In this document: positions 10,655-25,700 of the stretch, in pieces
How positions within the stretch are numbered: position 1 is the stretch's first letter
Layout of the letters: every line of letters begins with the position of its first letter
NCBI GenBank assembly: GCA_035048815.1
Contig: JAUCBN010000020.1
Span: 5,835,501-5,899,500 of the forward strand
Length of the DNA: 64,000 nucleotides
Origin: Abelmoschus esculentus
Lineage: Eukaryota; Streptophyta; Magnoliopsida; Malvales; Malvaceae
Direction: 5' to 3'
Made by a program: the position numbers and the translations under genes
The notes under the pieces: model-generated
Database searches by the model: none
Seen by the model: the letters and a program-made list of their open reading frames with translations, nothing else
Told to the model about the DNA's origin: nothing

Positions 10655-13600
10655 TGTTTTGAAATGATTAAACCACTTAATCCCAATTTTAGAGCATTTT
10701 ACTCGGTTAATTTCCAACGTGATCACTGTAAATCCCATTTCGATATGCACACTTTATGCATAACAAAAGGTCCAGAAAATGAGATTCAATCCAATTTTAT
10801 GATTTCAAATAGTTAATTATGGGCCTCTGAACACGATTAATCCACTTAATGTCAATTCTAGATTATTTTACACAGTTTAACTTCTAATTTGATCACTATA
10901 AAACCCATTCAGATATGCACACTTTAAACCTAACAAAACGACCGCAAAATAAGAATAAATCAAATTTCACGAGTTCAAATATTTTATTAGGGGAATTTGA
11001 AACAAATTTTACAACAACTTAATCTCCCTTTTAGGGCATTTTGCTCGGTTAAAGTTCCAACGGGTTCACTTAAAAGCCCGATTAGACATAAACGCTTTAA
11101 ACCAAAAAACACACACAAAATGAGATTCAATCACATTTAATGAGTTCAAATAGTTAGTTATGGGCTTCTGAGTATGATCGAACAACTTAATATCAATTTT
11201 AGAGCATTTTTCTCGGTCGAAATTCCGATGTGTTCACTATAAGCTCAATTAGATATGCACACTTTAAACCTAACAAAACGACCACAAAATAAGAATAAAT
11301 CAAATGTCATGAGCTCTAATAGTTAATTATGGGGTTTTAAATCGAATTACACAACTTAACCTCAATTTTAGAACGTTTAATCGGTTAAAATCCCGACGGT
11401 TTCACTAAAATGCCGAATTAGACATGCCCGTTTTAAACCCAACAAAACGGCCACAAAATTATATTTAATCAAATTTCAAGAGTTCGGATAGTTAATTACG
11501 GGGTTTTGAATATGATTAGTTCACTTAATCTTAATTTTAGAGCATTTTACTCGGTTAAATTTCAATGGGGTCACTATAAAGCTCAATTAGATTTGCACAC
11601 TTTAAACCTAAAAAACGGCTGCAAAATAAGAATAAATCAAATGCCGTGACTTATAATAGTTAATTGTTGTATTTTAAACCAAACCATAAAACTTAATCTC
11701 AATTTTAGAGTATTTTACACGGTTAAAATCCCACCAGTTTCACTAAAACACCCAATTCGATATGCGCGCTTTACGCCCAACAAAACGGCCATAAAATGAG
11801 ATTTAATAAAATTTCAAGAGTTCAAATCGTTAATTATGGGTTTTTGAATATGATTAAACCACTTAAGCCCTATTTTAGAGCATTTTTCTTGGTTTAAATT
11901 TTAATATGTTCATTATAAGCTCAATTAGACATGCACACTTTAAACGTAACAAAACGGCCGCAAAATAAGAATAAACTAAATGTCATGAGTTCTGATACTT
12001 AATTATGGGATTTTAAATCAAATTATACCACTTAACCTCAGTTTAGAGCATTTTACTCAGTTAAAATCCCAACGGTTTCACTACATCCAGGTTGGACATG
12101 CACACTCAAAACCCAACAAAACGGCCACAAAATGAGATTTAATCAAATTTCATGTGTTCAAATAGCTAAATATGTGTGTTTTGAAATGATTAAACCACTT
12201 AATCCCAATTTTAGAGCATTTTACTCGGTTAATTTCCAACGTGATCACTGTAAATCCCATTTCGATATGCACACTTTATGCATAACAAAAGGTCCAGAAA
12301 ATGAGATTCAATCCAATTTTATGATTTCAAATAGTTAATTATGGGCCTCTGAACACGATTAATCCACTTAATGTCAATTCTAGATTATTTTACACAGTTT
12401 AACTTCTAATTTGATCACTATAAAACCCATTCAGATATGCACACTTTAAACCTAACAAAACGACCGCAAAATAAGAATAAATCAAATTTCACGAGTTCAA
12501 ATATTTTATTAGGGGAATTTGAAACAAATTTTACAACAACTTAATCTCCCTTTTAGGGCATTTTGCTCGGTTAAAGTTCCAACGGGTTCACTTAAAAGCC
12601 CGATTAGACATAAACGCTTTAAACCAAAAAACACACACAAAATGAGATTCAATCACATTTAATGAGTTCAAATAGTTAGTTATGGGCTTCTGAGTATGAT
12701 CGAACAACTTAATATCAATTTTAGAGCATTTTTCTCGGTCGAAATTCCGATGTGTTCACTATAAGCTCAATTAGATATGCACACTTTAAACCTAACAAAA
12801 CGACCACAAAATAAGAATAAATCAAATGTCATGAGCTCTAATAGTTAATTATGGGGTTTTAAATCGAATTACACAACTTAACCTCAATTTTAGAACGTTT
12901 AATCGGTTAAAATCCCGACGGTTTCACTAAAATGCCGAATTAGACATGCCCGTTTTAAACCCAACAAAACGGCCACAAAATTATATTTAATCAAATTTCA
13001 AGAGTTCGGATAGTTAATTACGGGGTTTTGAATATGATTAGTTCACTTAATCTTAATTTTAGAGCATTTTACTCGGTTAAATTTCAATGGGGTCACTATA
13101 AAGCTCAATTAGATTTGCACACTTTAAACCTAAAAAACGGCTGCAAAATAAGAATAAATCAAATGCCGTGACTTATAATAGTTAATTGTTGTATTTTAAA
13201 CCAAACCATAAAACTTAATCTCAATTTTAGAGTATTTTACACGGTTAAAATCCCACCAGTTTCACTAAAACACCCAATTCGATATGCGCGCTTTACGCCC
13301 AACAAAACGGCCATAAAATGAGATTTAATAAAATTTCAAGAGTTCAAATCGTTAATTATGGGTTTTTGAATATGATTAAACCACTTAAGCCCTATTTTAG
13401 AGCATTTTTCTTGGTTTAAATTTTAATATGTTCATTATAAGCTCAATTAGACATGCACACTTTAAACGTAACAAAACGGCCGCAAAATAAGAATAAACTA
13501 AATGTCATGAGTTCTGATACTTAATTATGGGATTTTAAATCAAATTATACCACTTAACCTCAGTTTAGAGCATTTTACTCAGTTAAAATCCCAACGGTTT

Positions 13601-16600
13601 CACTACATCCAGGTTGGACATGCACACTCAAAACCCAACAAAACGGCCACAAAATGAGATTTAATCAAATTTCATGTGTTCAAATAGCTAAGTATGTGTG
13701 TTTTGAAATGATTAAACCACTTAATCCCAATTTTAGAGCATTTTACTCGGTTAATTTCCAACGTGATCACTGTAAATCCCATTTCGATATGCACACTTTA
13801 TGCATAACAAAAGGTCCAGAAAATGAGATTCAATCCAATTTTATGATTTCAAATAGTTAATTATGGGCCTCTGAACACGATTAATCCACTTAATGTCAAT
13901 TCTAGATTATTTTACACAGTTTAACTTCTAATTTGATCACTATAAAACCCATTCAGATATGCACACTTTAAACCTAACAAAACGACCGCAAAATAAGAAT
14001 AAATCAAATTTCACGAGTTCAAATATTTTATTAGGGGAATTTGAAACAAATTTTACAACAACTTAATCTCCCTTTTAGGGCATTTTGCTCGGTTAAAGTT
14101 CCAACGGGTTCACTTAAAAGCCCGATTAGACATAAACGCTTTAAACCAAAAAACACACACAAAATGAGATTCAATCACATTTAATGAGTTCAAATAGTTA
14201 GTTATGGGCTTCTGAGTATGATCGAACAACTTAATATCAATTTTAGAGCATTTTTCTCGGTCGAAATTCCGATGTGTTCACTATAAGCTCAATTAGATAT
14301 GCACACTTTAAACCTAACAAAACGACCACAAAATAAGAATAAATCAAATGTCATGAGCTCTAATAGTTAATTATGGGGTTTTAAATCGAATTACACAACT
14401 TAACCTCAATTTTAGAACGTTTAATCGGTTAAAATCCCGACGGTTTCACTAAAATGCCGAATTAGACATGCCCGTTTTAAACCCAACAAAACGGCCACAA
14501 AATTATATTTAATCAAATTTCAAGAGTTCGGATAGTTAATTACGGGGTTTTGAATATGATTAGTTCACTTAATCTTAATTTTAGAGCATTTTACTCGGTT
14601 AAATTTCAATGGGGTCACTATAAAGCTCAATTAGATTTGCACACTTTAAACCTAAAAAACGGCTGCAAAATAAGAATAAATCAAATGCCGTGACTTATAA
14701 TAGTTAATTGTTGTATTTTAAACCAAACCATAAAACTTAATCTCAATTTTAGAGTATTTTACACGGTTAAAATCCCACCAGTTTCACTAAAACACCCAAT
14801 TCGATATGCGCGCTTTACGCCCAACAAAACGGCCATAAAATGAGATTTAATAAAATTTCAAGAGTTCAAATCGTTAATTATGGGTTTTTGAATATGATTA
14901 AACCACTTAAGCCCTATTTTAGAGCATTTTTCTTGGTTTAAATTTTAATATGTTCATTATAAGCTCAATTAGACATGCACACTTTAAACGTAACAAAACG
15001 GCCGCAAAATAAGAATAAACTAAATGTCATGAGTTCTGATACTTAATTATGGGATTTTAAATCAAATTATACCACTTAACCTCAGTTTAGAGCATTTTAC
15101 TCAGTTAAAATCCCAACGGTTTCACTACATCCAGGTTGGACATGCACACTCAAAACCCAACAAAACGGCCACAAAATGAGATTTAATCAAATTTCATGTG
15201 TTCAAATAGCTAAATATGTGTGTTTTGAAATGATTAAACCACTTAATCCCAATTTTAGAGCATTTTACTCGGTTAATTTCCAACGTGATCACTGTAAATC
15301 CCATTTCGATATGCACACTTTATGCATAACAAAAGGTCCAGAAAATGAGATTCAATCCAATTTTATGATTTCAAATAGTTAATTATGGGCCTCTGAACAC
15401 GATTAATCCACTTAATGTCAATTCTAGATTATTTTACACAGTTTAACTTCTAATTTGATCACTATAAAACCCATTCAGATATGCACACTTTAAACCTAAC
15501 AAAACGACCGCAAAATAAGAATAAATCAAATTTCACGAGTTCAAATATTTTATTAGGGGAATTTGAAACAAATTTTACAACAACTTAATCTCCCTTTTAG
15601 GGCATTTTGCTCGGTTAAAGTTCCAACGGGTTCACTTAAAAGCCCGATTAGACATAAACGCTTTAAACCAAAAAACACACACAAAATGAGATTCAATCAC
15701 ATTTAATGAGTTCAAATAGTTAGTTATGGGCTTCTGAGTATGATCGAACAACTTAATATCAATTTTAGAGCATTTTTCTCGGTCGAAATTCCGATGTGTT
15801 CACTATAAGCTCAATTAGATATGCACACTTTAAACCTAACAAAACGACCACAAAATAAGAATAAATCAAATGTCATGAGCTCTAATAGTTAATTATGGGG
15901 TTTTAAATCGAATTACACAACTTAACCTCAATTTTAGAACGTTTAATCGGTTAAAATCCCGACGGTTTCACTAAAATGCCGAATTAGACATGCCCGTTTT
16001 AAACCCAACAAAACGGCCACAAAATTATATTTAATCAAATTTCAAGAGTTCGGATAGTTAATTACGGGGTTTTGAATATGATTAGTTCACTTAATCTTAA
16101 TTTTAGAGCATTTTACTCGGTTAAATTTCAATGGGGTCACTATAAAGCTCAATTAGATTTGCACACTTTAAACCTAAAAAACGGCTGCAAAATAAGAATA
16201 AATCAAATGCCGTGACTTATAATAGTTAATTGTTGTATTTTAAACCAAACCATAAAACTTAATCTCAATTTTAGAGTATTTTACACGGTTAAAATCCCAC
16301 CAGTTTCACTAAAACACCCAATTCGATATGCGCGCTTTACGCCCAACAAAACGGCCATAAAATGAGATTTAATAAAATTTCAAGAGTTCAAATCGTTAAT
16401 TATGGGTTTTTGAATATGATTAAACCACTTAAGCCCTATTTTAGAGCATTTTTCTTGGTTTAAATTTTAATATGTTCATTATAAGCTCAATTAGACATGC
16501 ACACTTTAAACGTAACAAAACGGCCGCAAAATAAGAATAAACTAAATGTCATGAGTTCTGATACTTAATTATGGGATTTTAAATCAAATTATACCACTTA

Positions 16601-19600
16601 ACCTCAGTTTAGAGCATTTTACTCAGTTAAAATCCCAACGGTTTCACTACATCCAGGTTGGACATGCACACTCAAAACCCAACAAAACGGCCACAAAATG
16701 AGATTTAATCAAATTTCATGTGTTCAAATAGCTAAGTATGTGTGTTTTGAAATGATTAAACCACTTAATCCCAATTTTAGAGCATTTTACTCGGTTAATT
16801 TCCAACGTGATCACTGTAAATCCCATTTCGATATGCACACTTTATGCATAACAAAAGGTCCAGAAAATGAGATTCAATCCAATTTTATGATTTCAAATAG
16901 TTAATTATGGGCCTCTGAACACGATTAATCCACTTAATGTCAATTCTAGATTATTTTACACAGTTTAACTTCTAATTTGATCACTATAAAACCCATTCAG
17001 ATATGCACACTTTAAACCTAACAAAACGACCGCAAAATAAGAATAAATCAAATTTCACGAGTTCAAATATTTTATTAGGGGAATTTGAAACAAATTTTAC
17101 AACAACTTAATCTCCCTTTTAGGGCATTTTGCTCGGTTAAAGTTCCAACGGGTTCACTTAAAAGCCCGATTAGACATAAACGCTTTAAACCAAAAAACAC
17201 ACACAAAATGAGATTCAATCACATTTAATGAGTTCAAATAGTTAGTTATGGGCTTCTGAGTATGATCGAACAACTTAATATCAATTTTAGAGCATTTTTC
17301 TCGGTCGAAATTCCGATGTGTTCACTATAAGCTCAATTAGATATGCACACTTTAAACCTAACAAAACGACCACAAAATAAGAATAAATCAAATGTCATGA
17401 GCTCTAATAGTTAATTATGGGGTTTTAAATCGAATTACACAACTTAACCTCAATTTTAGAACGTTTAATCGGTTAAAATCCCGACGGTTTCACTAAAATG
17501 CCGAATTAGACATGCCCGTTTTAAACCCAACAAAACGGCCACAAAATTATATTTAATCAAATTTCAAGAGTTCGGATAGTTAATTACGGGGTTTTGAATA
17601 TGATTAGTTCACTTAATCTTAATTTTAGAGCATTTTACTCGGTTAAATTTCAATGGGGTCACTATAAAGCTCAATTAGATTTGCACACTTTAAACCTAAA
17701 AAACGGCTGCAAAATAAGAATAAATCAAATGCCGTGACTTATAATAGTTAATTGTTGTATTTTAAACCAAACCATAAAACTTAATCTCAATTTTAGAGTA
17801 TTTTACACGGTTAAAATCCCACCAGTTTCACTAAAACACCCAATTCGATATGCGCGCTTTACGCCCAACAAAACGGCCATAAAATGAGATTTAATAAAAT
17901 TTCAAGAGTTCAAATCGTTAATTATGGGTTTTTGAATATGATTAAACCACTTAAGCCCTATTTTAGAGCATTTTTCTTGGTTTAAATTTTAATATGTTCA
18001 TTATAAGCTCAATTAGACATGCACACTTTAAACGTAACAAAACGGCCGCAAAATAAGAATAAACTAAATGTCATGAGTTCTGATACTTAATTATGGGATT
18101 TTAAATCAAATTATACCACTTAACCTCAGTTTAGAGCATTTTACTCAGTTAAAATCCCAACGGTTTCACTACATCCAGGTTGGACATGCACACTCAAAAC
18201 CCAACAAAACGGCCACAAAATGAGATTTAATCAAATTTCATGTGTTCAAATAGCTAAATATGTGTGTTTTGAAATGATTAAACCACTTAATCCCAATTTT
18301 AGAGCATTTTACTCGGTTAATTTCCAACGTGATCACTGTAAATCCCATTTCGATATGCACACTTTATGCATAACAAAAGGTCCAGAAAATGAGATTCAAT
18401 CCAATTTTATGATTTCAAATAGTTAATTATGGGCCTCTGAACACGATTAATCCACTTAATGTCAATTCTAGATTATTTTACACAGTTTAACTTCTAATTT
18501 GATCACTATAAAACCCATTCAGATATGCACACTTTAAACCTAACAAAACGACCGCAAAATAAGAATAAATCAAATTTCACGAGTTCAAATATTTTATTAG
18601 GGGAATTTGAAACAAATTTTACAACAACTTAATCTCCCTTTTAGGGCATTTTGCTCGGTTAAAGTTCCAACGGGTTCACTTAAAAGCCCGATTAGACATA
18701 AACGCTTTAAACCAAAAAACACACACAAAATGAGATTCAATCACATTTAATGAGTTCAAATAGTTAGTTATGGGCTTCTGAGTATGATCGAACAACTTAA
18801 TATCAATTTTAGAGCATTTTTCTCGGTCGAAATTCCGATGTGTTCACTATAAGCTCAATTAGATATGCACACTTTAAACCTAACAAAACGACCACAAAAT
18901 AAGAATAAATCAAATGTCATGAGCTCTAATAGTTAATTATGGGGTTTTAAATCGAATTACACAACTTAACCTCAATTTTAGAACGTTTAATCGGTTAAAA
19001 TCCCGACGGTTTCACTAAAATGCCGAATTAGACATGCCCGTTTTAAACCCAACAAAACGGCCACAAAATTATATTTAATCAAATTTCAAGAGTTCGGATA
19101 GTTAATTACGGGGTTTTGAATATGATTAGTTCACTTAATCTTAATTTTAGAGCATTTTACTCGGTTAAATTTCAATGGGGTCACTATAAAGCTCAATTAG
19201 ATTTGCACACTTTAAACCTAAAAAACGGCTGCAAAATAAGAATAAATCAAATGCCGTGACTTATAATAGTTAATTGTTGTATTTTAAACCAAACCATAAA
19301 ACTTAATCTCAATTTTAGAGTATTTTACACGGTTAAAATCCCACCAGTTTCACTAAAACACCCAATTCGATATGCGCGCTTTACGCCCAACAAAACGGCC
19401 ATAAAATGAGATTTAATAAAATTTCAAGAGTTCAAATCGTTAATTATGGGTTTTTGAATATGATTAAACCACTTAAGCCCTATTTTAGAGCATTTTTCTT
19501 GGTTTAAATTTTAATATGTTCATTATAAGCTCAATTAGACATGCACACTTTAAACGTAACAAAACGGCCGCAAAATAAGAATAAACTAAATGTCATGAGT

Positions 19601-19786
19601 TCTGATACTTAATTATGGGATTTTAAATCAAATTATACCACTTAACCTCAGTTTAGAGCATTTTACTCAGTTAAAATCCCAACGGTTTCACTACATCCAG
19701 GTTGGACATGCACACTCAAAACCCAACAAAACGGCCACAAAATGAGATTTAATCAAATTTCATGTGTTCAAATAGCTAAATATGTG
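10655..19786. repeat. Array block U8-U13, near-baseline units
   Basis: These are six 1522-bp units. U8, U10, U12 and U13 carry 904A, 1327T and 1516A, used here as the baseline state. U9 and U11 differ only by 1516G (windows 13692 and 16736). The alternation marked/baseline/marked/baseline over U9-U12 fits duplication of a two-unit block. Confidence 0.82.
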
Positions 19787-22700
19787 TGTTTTGAAATGAT
19801 TAAACCACTTAATCCCAATTTTAGAGCATTTTACTCGGTTAATTTCCAACGTGATCACTGTAAATCCCATTTCGATATGCACACTTTATGCATAACAAAA
19901 GGTCCAGAAAATGAGATTCAATCCAATTTTATGATTTCAAATAGTTAATTATGGGCCTCTGAACACGATTAATCCACTTAATGTCAATTCTAGATTATTT
20001 TACACAGTTTAACTTCTAATTTGATCACTATAAAACCCATTCAGATATGCACACTTTAAACCTAACAAAACGACCGCAAAATAAGAATAAATCAAATTTC
20101 ACGAGTTCAAATATTTTATTAGGGGAATTTGAAACAAATTTTACAACAACTTAATCTCCCTTTTAGGGCATTTTGCTCGGTTAAAGTTCCAACGGGTTCA
20201 CTTAAAAGCCCGATTAGACATAAACGCTTTAAACCAAAAAACACACACAAAATGAGATTCAATCACATTTAATGAGTTCAAATAGTTAGTTATGGGCTTC
20301 TGAGTATGATCGAACAACTTAATATCAATTTTAGAGCATTTTTCTCGGTCGAAATTCCGATGTGTTCACTATAAGCTCAATTAGATATGCACACTTTAAA
20401 CCTAACAAAACGACCACAAAATAAGAATAAATCAAATGTCATGAGCTCTAATAGTTAATTATGGGGTTTTAAATCGAATTACACAACTTAACCTCAATTT
20501 TAGAACGTTTAATCGGTTAAAATCCCGACGGTTTCACTAAAATGCCGAATTAGACATGCCCGTTTTAAACCCAACAAAACGGCCACAAAATTATATTTAA
20601 TCAAATTTCAAGAGTTCGGATAGTTAATTACGGGGTTTTGAATATGATTAGTTCACTTAATCTTAATTTTAGAGCATTTTACTCGGTTAAATTTCAATGG
20701 GGTCACTATAAAGCTCAATTAGATTTGCACACTTTAAACCTAAAAAACGGCTGCAAAATAAGAATAAATCAAATGCCGTGACTTATAATAGTTAATTGTT
20801 GTATTTTAAACCAAACCATAAAACTTAATCTCAATTTTAGAGTATTTTACACGGTTAAAATCCCACCAGTTTCACTAAAACACCCAATTCGATATGCGCG
20901 CTTTACGCCCAAAAAAACGGCCATAAAATGAGATTTAATAAAATTTCAAGAGTTCAAATCGTTAATTATGGGTTTTTGAATATGATTAAACCACTTAAGC
21001 CCTATTTTAGAGCATTTTTCTTGGTTTAAATTTTAATATGTTCATTATAAGCTCAATTAGACATGCACACTTTAAACGTAACAAAACGGCCGCAAAATAA
21101 GAATAAACTAAATGTCATGAGTTCTGATACTTAATTATGGGATTTTAAATCAAATTATACCACTTAACCTCAGTTTAGAGCATTTTACTCAGTTAAAATC
21201 CCAACGGTTTCACTACATCCAGGTTGGACATGCACACTCAAAACCCAACAAAACGGCCACAAAATGAGATTTAATCAAATTTCATGTGTTCAAATAGCTA
21301 AGTATGTGTGTTTTGAAATGATTAAACCACTTAATCCCAATTTTAGAGCATTTTACTCGGTTAATTTCCAACGTGATCACTGTAAATCCCATTTCGATAT
21401 GCACACTTTATGCATAACAAAAGGTCCAGAAAATGAGATTCAATCCAATTTTATGATTTCAAATAGTTAATTATGGGCCTCTGAACACGATTAATCCACT
21501 TAATGTCAATTCTAGATTATTTTACACAGTTTAACTTCTAATTTGATCACTATAAAACCCATTCAGATATGCACACTTTAAACCTAACAAAACGACCGCA
21601 AAATAAGAATAAATCAAATTTCACGAGTTCAAATATTTTATTAGGGGAATTTGAAACAAATTTTACAACAACTTAATCTCCCTTTTAGGGCATTTTGCTC
21701 GGTTAAAGTTCCAACGGGTTCACTTAAAAGCCCGATTAGACATAAACGCTTTAAACCAAAAAACACACACAAAATGAGATTCAATCACATTTAATGAGTT
21801 CAAATAGTTAGTTATGGGCTTCTGAGTATGATCGAACAACTTAATATCAATTTTAGAGCATTTTTCTCGGTCGAAATTCCGATGTGTTCACTATAAGCTC
21901 AATTAGATATGCACACTTTAAACCTAACAAAACGACCACAAAATAAGAATAAATCAAATGTCATGAGCTCTAATAGTTAATTATGGGGTTTTAAATCGAA
22001 TTACACAACTTAACCTCAATTTTAGAACGTTTAATCGGTTAAAATCCCGACGGTTTCACTAAAATGCCGAATTAGACATGCCCGTTTTAAACCCAACAAA
22101 ACGGCCACAAAATTATATTTAATCAAATTTCAAGAGTTCGGATAGTTAATTACGGGGTTTTGAATATGATTAGTTCACTTAATCTTAATTTTAGAGCATT
22201 TTACTCGGTTAAATTTCAATGGGGTCACTATAAAGCTCAATTAGATTTGCACACTTTAAACCTAAAAAACGGCTGCAAAATAAGAATAAATCAAATGCCG
22301 TGACTTATAATAGTTAATTGTTGTATTTTAAACCAAACCATAAAACTTAATCTCAATTTTAGAGTATTTTACACGGTTAAAATCCCACCAGTTTCACTAA
22401 AACACCCAATTCGATATGCGCGCTTTACGCCCAACAAAACGGCCATAAAATGAGATTTAATAAAATTTCAAGAGTTCAAATCGTTAATTATGGGTTTTTG
22501 AATATGATTAAACCACTTAAGCCCTATTTTAGAGCATTTTTCTTGGTTTAAATTTTAATATGTTCATTATAAGCTCAATTAGACATGCACACTTTAAACG
22601 TAACAAAACGGCCGCAAAATAAGAATAAACTAAATGTCATGAGTTCTGATACTTAATTATGGGATTTTAAATCAAATTATACCACTTAACCTCAGTTTAG

Positions 22701-25700
22701 AGCATTTTACTCAGTTAAAATCCCAACGGTTTCACTACATCCAGGTTGGACATGCACACTCAAAACCCAACAAAACGGCCACAAAATGAGATTTAATCAA
22801 ATTTCATGTGTTCAAATAGCTAAATATGTGTGTTTTGAAATGATTAAACCACTTAATCCCAATTTTAGAGCATTTTACTCGGTTAATTTCCAACGTGATC
22901 ACTGTAAATCCCATTTCGATATGCACACTTTATGCATAACAAAAGGTCCAGAAAATGAGATTCAATCCAATTTTATGATTTCAAATAGTTAATTATGGGC
23001 CTCTGAACACGATTAATCCACTTAATGTCAATTCTAGATTATTTTACACAGTTTAACTTCTAATTTGATCACTATAAAACCCATTCAGATATGCACACTT
23101 TAAACCTAACAAAACGACCGCAAAATAAGAATAAATCAAATTTCACGAGTTCAAATATTTTATTAGGGGAATTTGAAACAAATTTTACAACAACTTAATC
23201 TCCCTTTTAGGGCATTTTGCTCGGTTAAAGTTCCAACGGGTTCACTTAAAAGCCCGATTAGACATAAACGCTTTAAACCAAAAAACACACACAAAATGAG
23301 ATTCAATCACATTTAATGAGTTCAAATAGTTAGTTATGGGCTTCTGAGTATGATCGAACAACTTAATATCAATTTTAGAGCATTTTTCTCGGTCGAAATT
23401 CCGATGTGTTCACTATAAGCTCAATTAGATATGCACACTTTAAACCTAACAAAACGACCACAAAATAAGAATAAATCAAATGTCATGAGCTCTAATAGTT
23501 AATTATGGGGTTTTAAATCGAATTACACAACTTAACCTCAATTTTAGAACGTTTAATCGGTTAAAATCCCGACGGTTTCACTAAAATGCCGAATTAGACA
23601 TGCCCGTTTTAAACCCAACAAAACGGCCACAAAATTATATTTAATCAAATTTCAAGAGTTCGGATAGTTAATTACGGGGTTTTGAATATGATTAGTTCAC
23701 TTAATCTTAATTTTAGAGCATTTTACTCGGTTAAATTTCAATGGGGTCACTATAAAGCTCAATTAGATTTGCACACTTTAAACCTAAAAAACGGCTGCAA
23801 AATAAGAATAAATCAAATGCCGTGACTTATAATAGTTAATTGTTGTATTTTAAACCAAACCATAAAACTTAATCTCAATTTTAGAGTATTTTACACGGTT
23901 AAAATCCCACCAGTTTCACTAAAACACCCAATTCGATATGCGCGCTTTACGCCCAACAAAACGGCCATAAAATGAGATTTAATAAAATTTCAAGAGTTCA
24001 AATCGTTAATTATGGGTTTTTGAATATGATTAAACCACTTAAGCCCTATTTTAGAGCATTTTTCTTGGTTTAAATTTTAATATGTTCATTATAAGCTCAA
24101 TTAGACATGCACACTTTAAACGTAACAAAACGGCCGCAAAATAAGAATAAACTAAATGTCATGAGTTCTGATACTTAATTATGGGATTTTAAATCAAATT
24201 ATACCACTTAACCTCAGTTTAGAGCATTTTACTCAGTTAAAATCCCAACGGTTTCACTACATCCAGGTTGGACATGCACACTCAAAACCCAACAAAACGG
24301 CCACAAAATGAGATTTAATCAAATTTCATGTGTTCAAATAGCTAAGTATGTGTGTTTTGAAATGATTAAACCACTTAATCCCAATTTTAGAGCATTTTAC
24401 TCGGTTAATTTCCAACGTGATCACTGTAAATCCCATTTCGATATGCACACTTTATGCATAACAAAAGGTCCAGAAAATGAGATTCAATCCAATTTTATGA
24501 TTTCAAATAGTTAATTATGGGCCTCTGAACACGATTAATCCACTTAATGTCAATTCTAGATTATTTTACACAGTTTAACTTCTAATTTGATCACTATAAA
24601 ACCCATTCAGATATGCACACTTTAAACCTAACAAAACGACCGCAAAATAAGAATAAATCAAATTTCACGAGTTCAAATATTTTATTAGGGGAATTTGAAA
24701 CAAATTTTACAACAACTTAATCTCCCTTTTAGGGCATTTTGCTCGGTTAAAGTTCCAACGGGTTCACTTAAAAGCCCGATTAGACATAAACGCTTTAAAC
24801 CAAAAAACACACACAAAATGAGATTCAATCACATTTAATGAGTTCAAATAGTTAGTTATGGGCTTCTGAGTATGATCGAACAACTTAATATCAATTTTAG
24901 AGCATTTTTCTCGGTCGAAATTCCGATGTGTTCACTATAAGCTCAATTAGATATGCACACTTTAAACCTAACAAAACGACCACAAAATAAGAATAAATCA
25001 AATGTCATGAGCTCTAATAGTTAATTATGGGGTTTTAAATCGAATTACACAACTTAACCTCAATTTTAGAACGTTTAATCGGTTAAAATCCCGACGGTTT
25101 CACTAAAATGCCGAATTAGACATGCCCGTTTTAAACCCAACAAAACGGCCACAAAATTATATTTAATCAAATTTCAAGAGTTCGGATAGTTAATTACGGG
25201 GTTTTGAATATGATTAGTTCACTTAATCTTAATTTTAGAGCATTTTACTCGGTTAAATTTCAATGGGGTCACTATAAAGCTCAATTAGATTTGCACACTT
25301 TAAACCTAAAAAACGGCTGCAAAATAAGAATAAATCAAATGCCGTGACTTATAATAGTTAATTGTTGTATTTTAAACCAAACCATAAAACTTAATCTCAA
25401 TTTTAGAGTATTTTACACGGTTAAAATCCCACCAGTTTCACTAAAACACCCAATTCGATATGCGCGCTTTACGCCCAAAAAAACGGCCATAAAATGAGAT
25501 TTAATAAAATTTCAAGAGTTCAAATCGTTAATTATGGGTTTTTGAATATGATTAAACCACTTAAGCCCTATTTTAGAGCATTTTTCTTGGTTTAAATTTT
25601 AATATGTTCATTATAAGCTCAATTAGACATGCACACTTTAAACGTAACAAAACGGCCGCAAAATAAGAATAAACTAAATGTCATGAGTTCTGATACTTAA

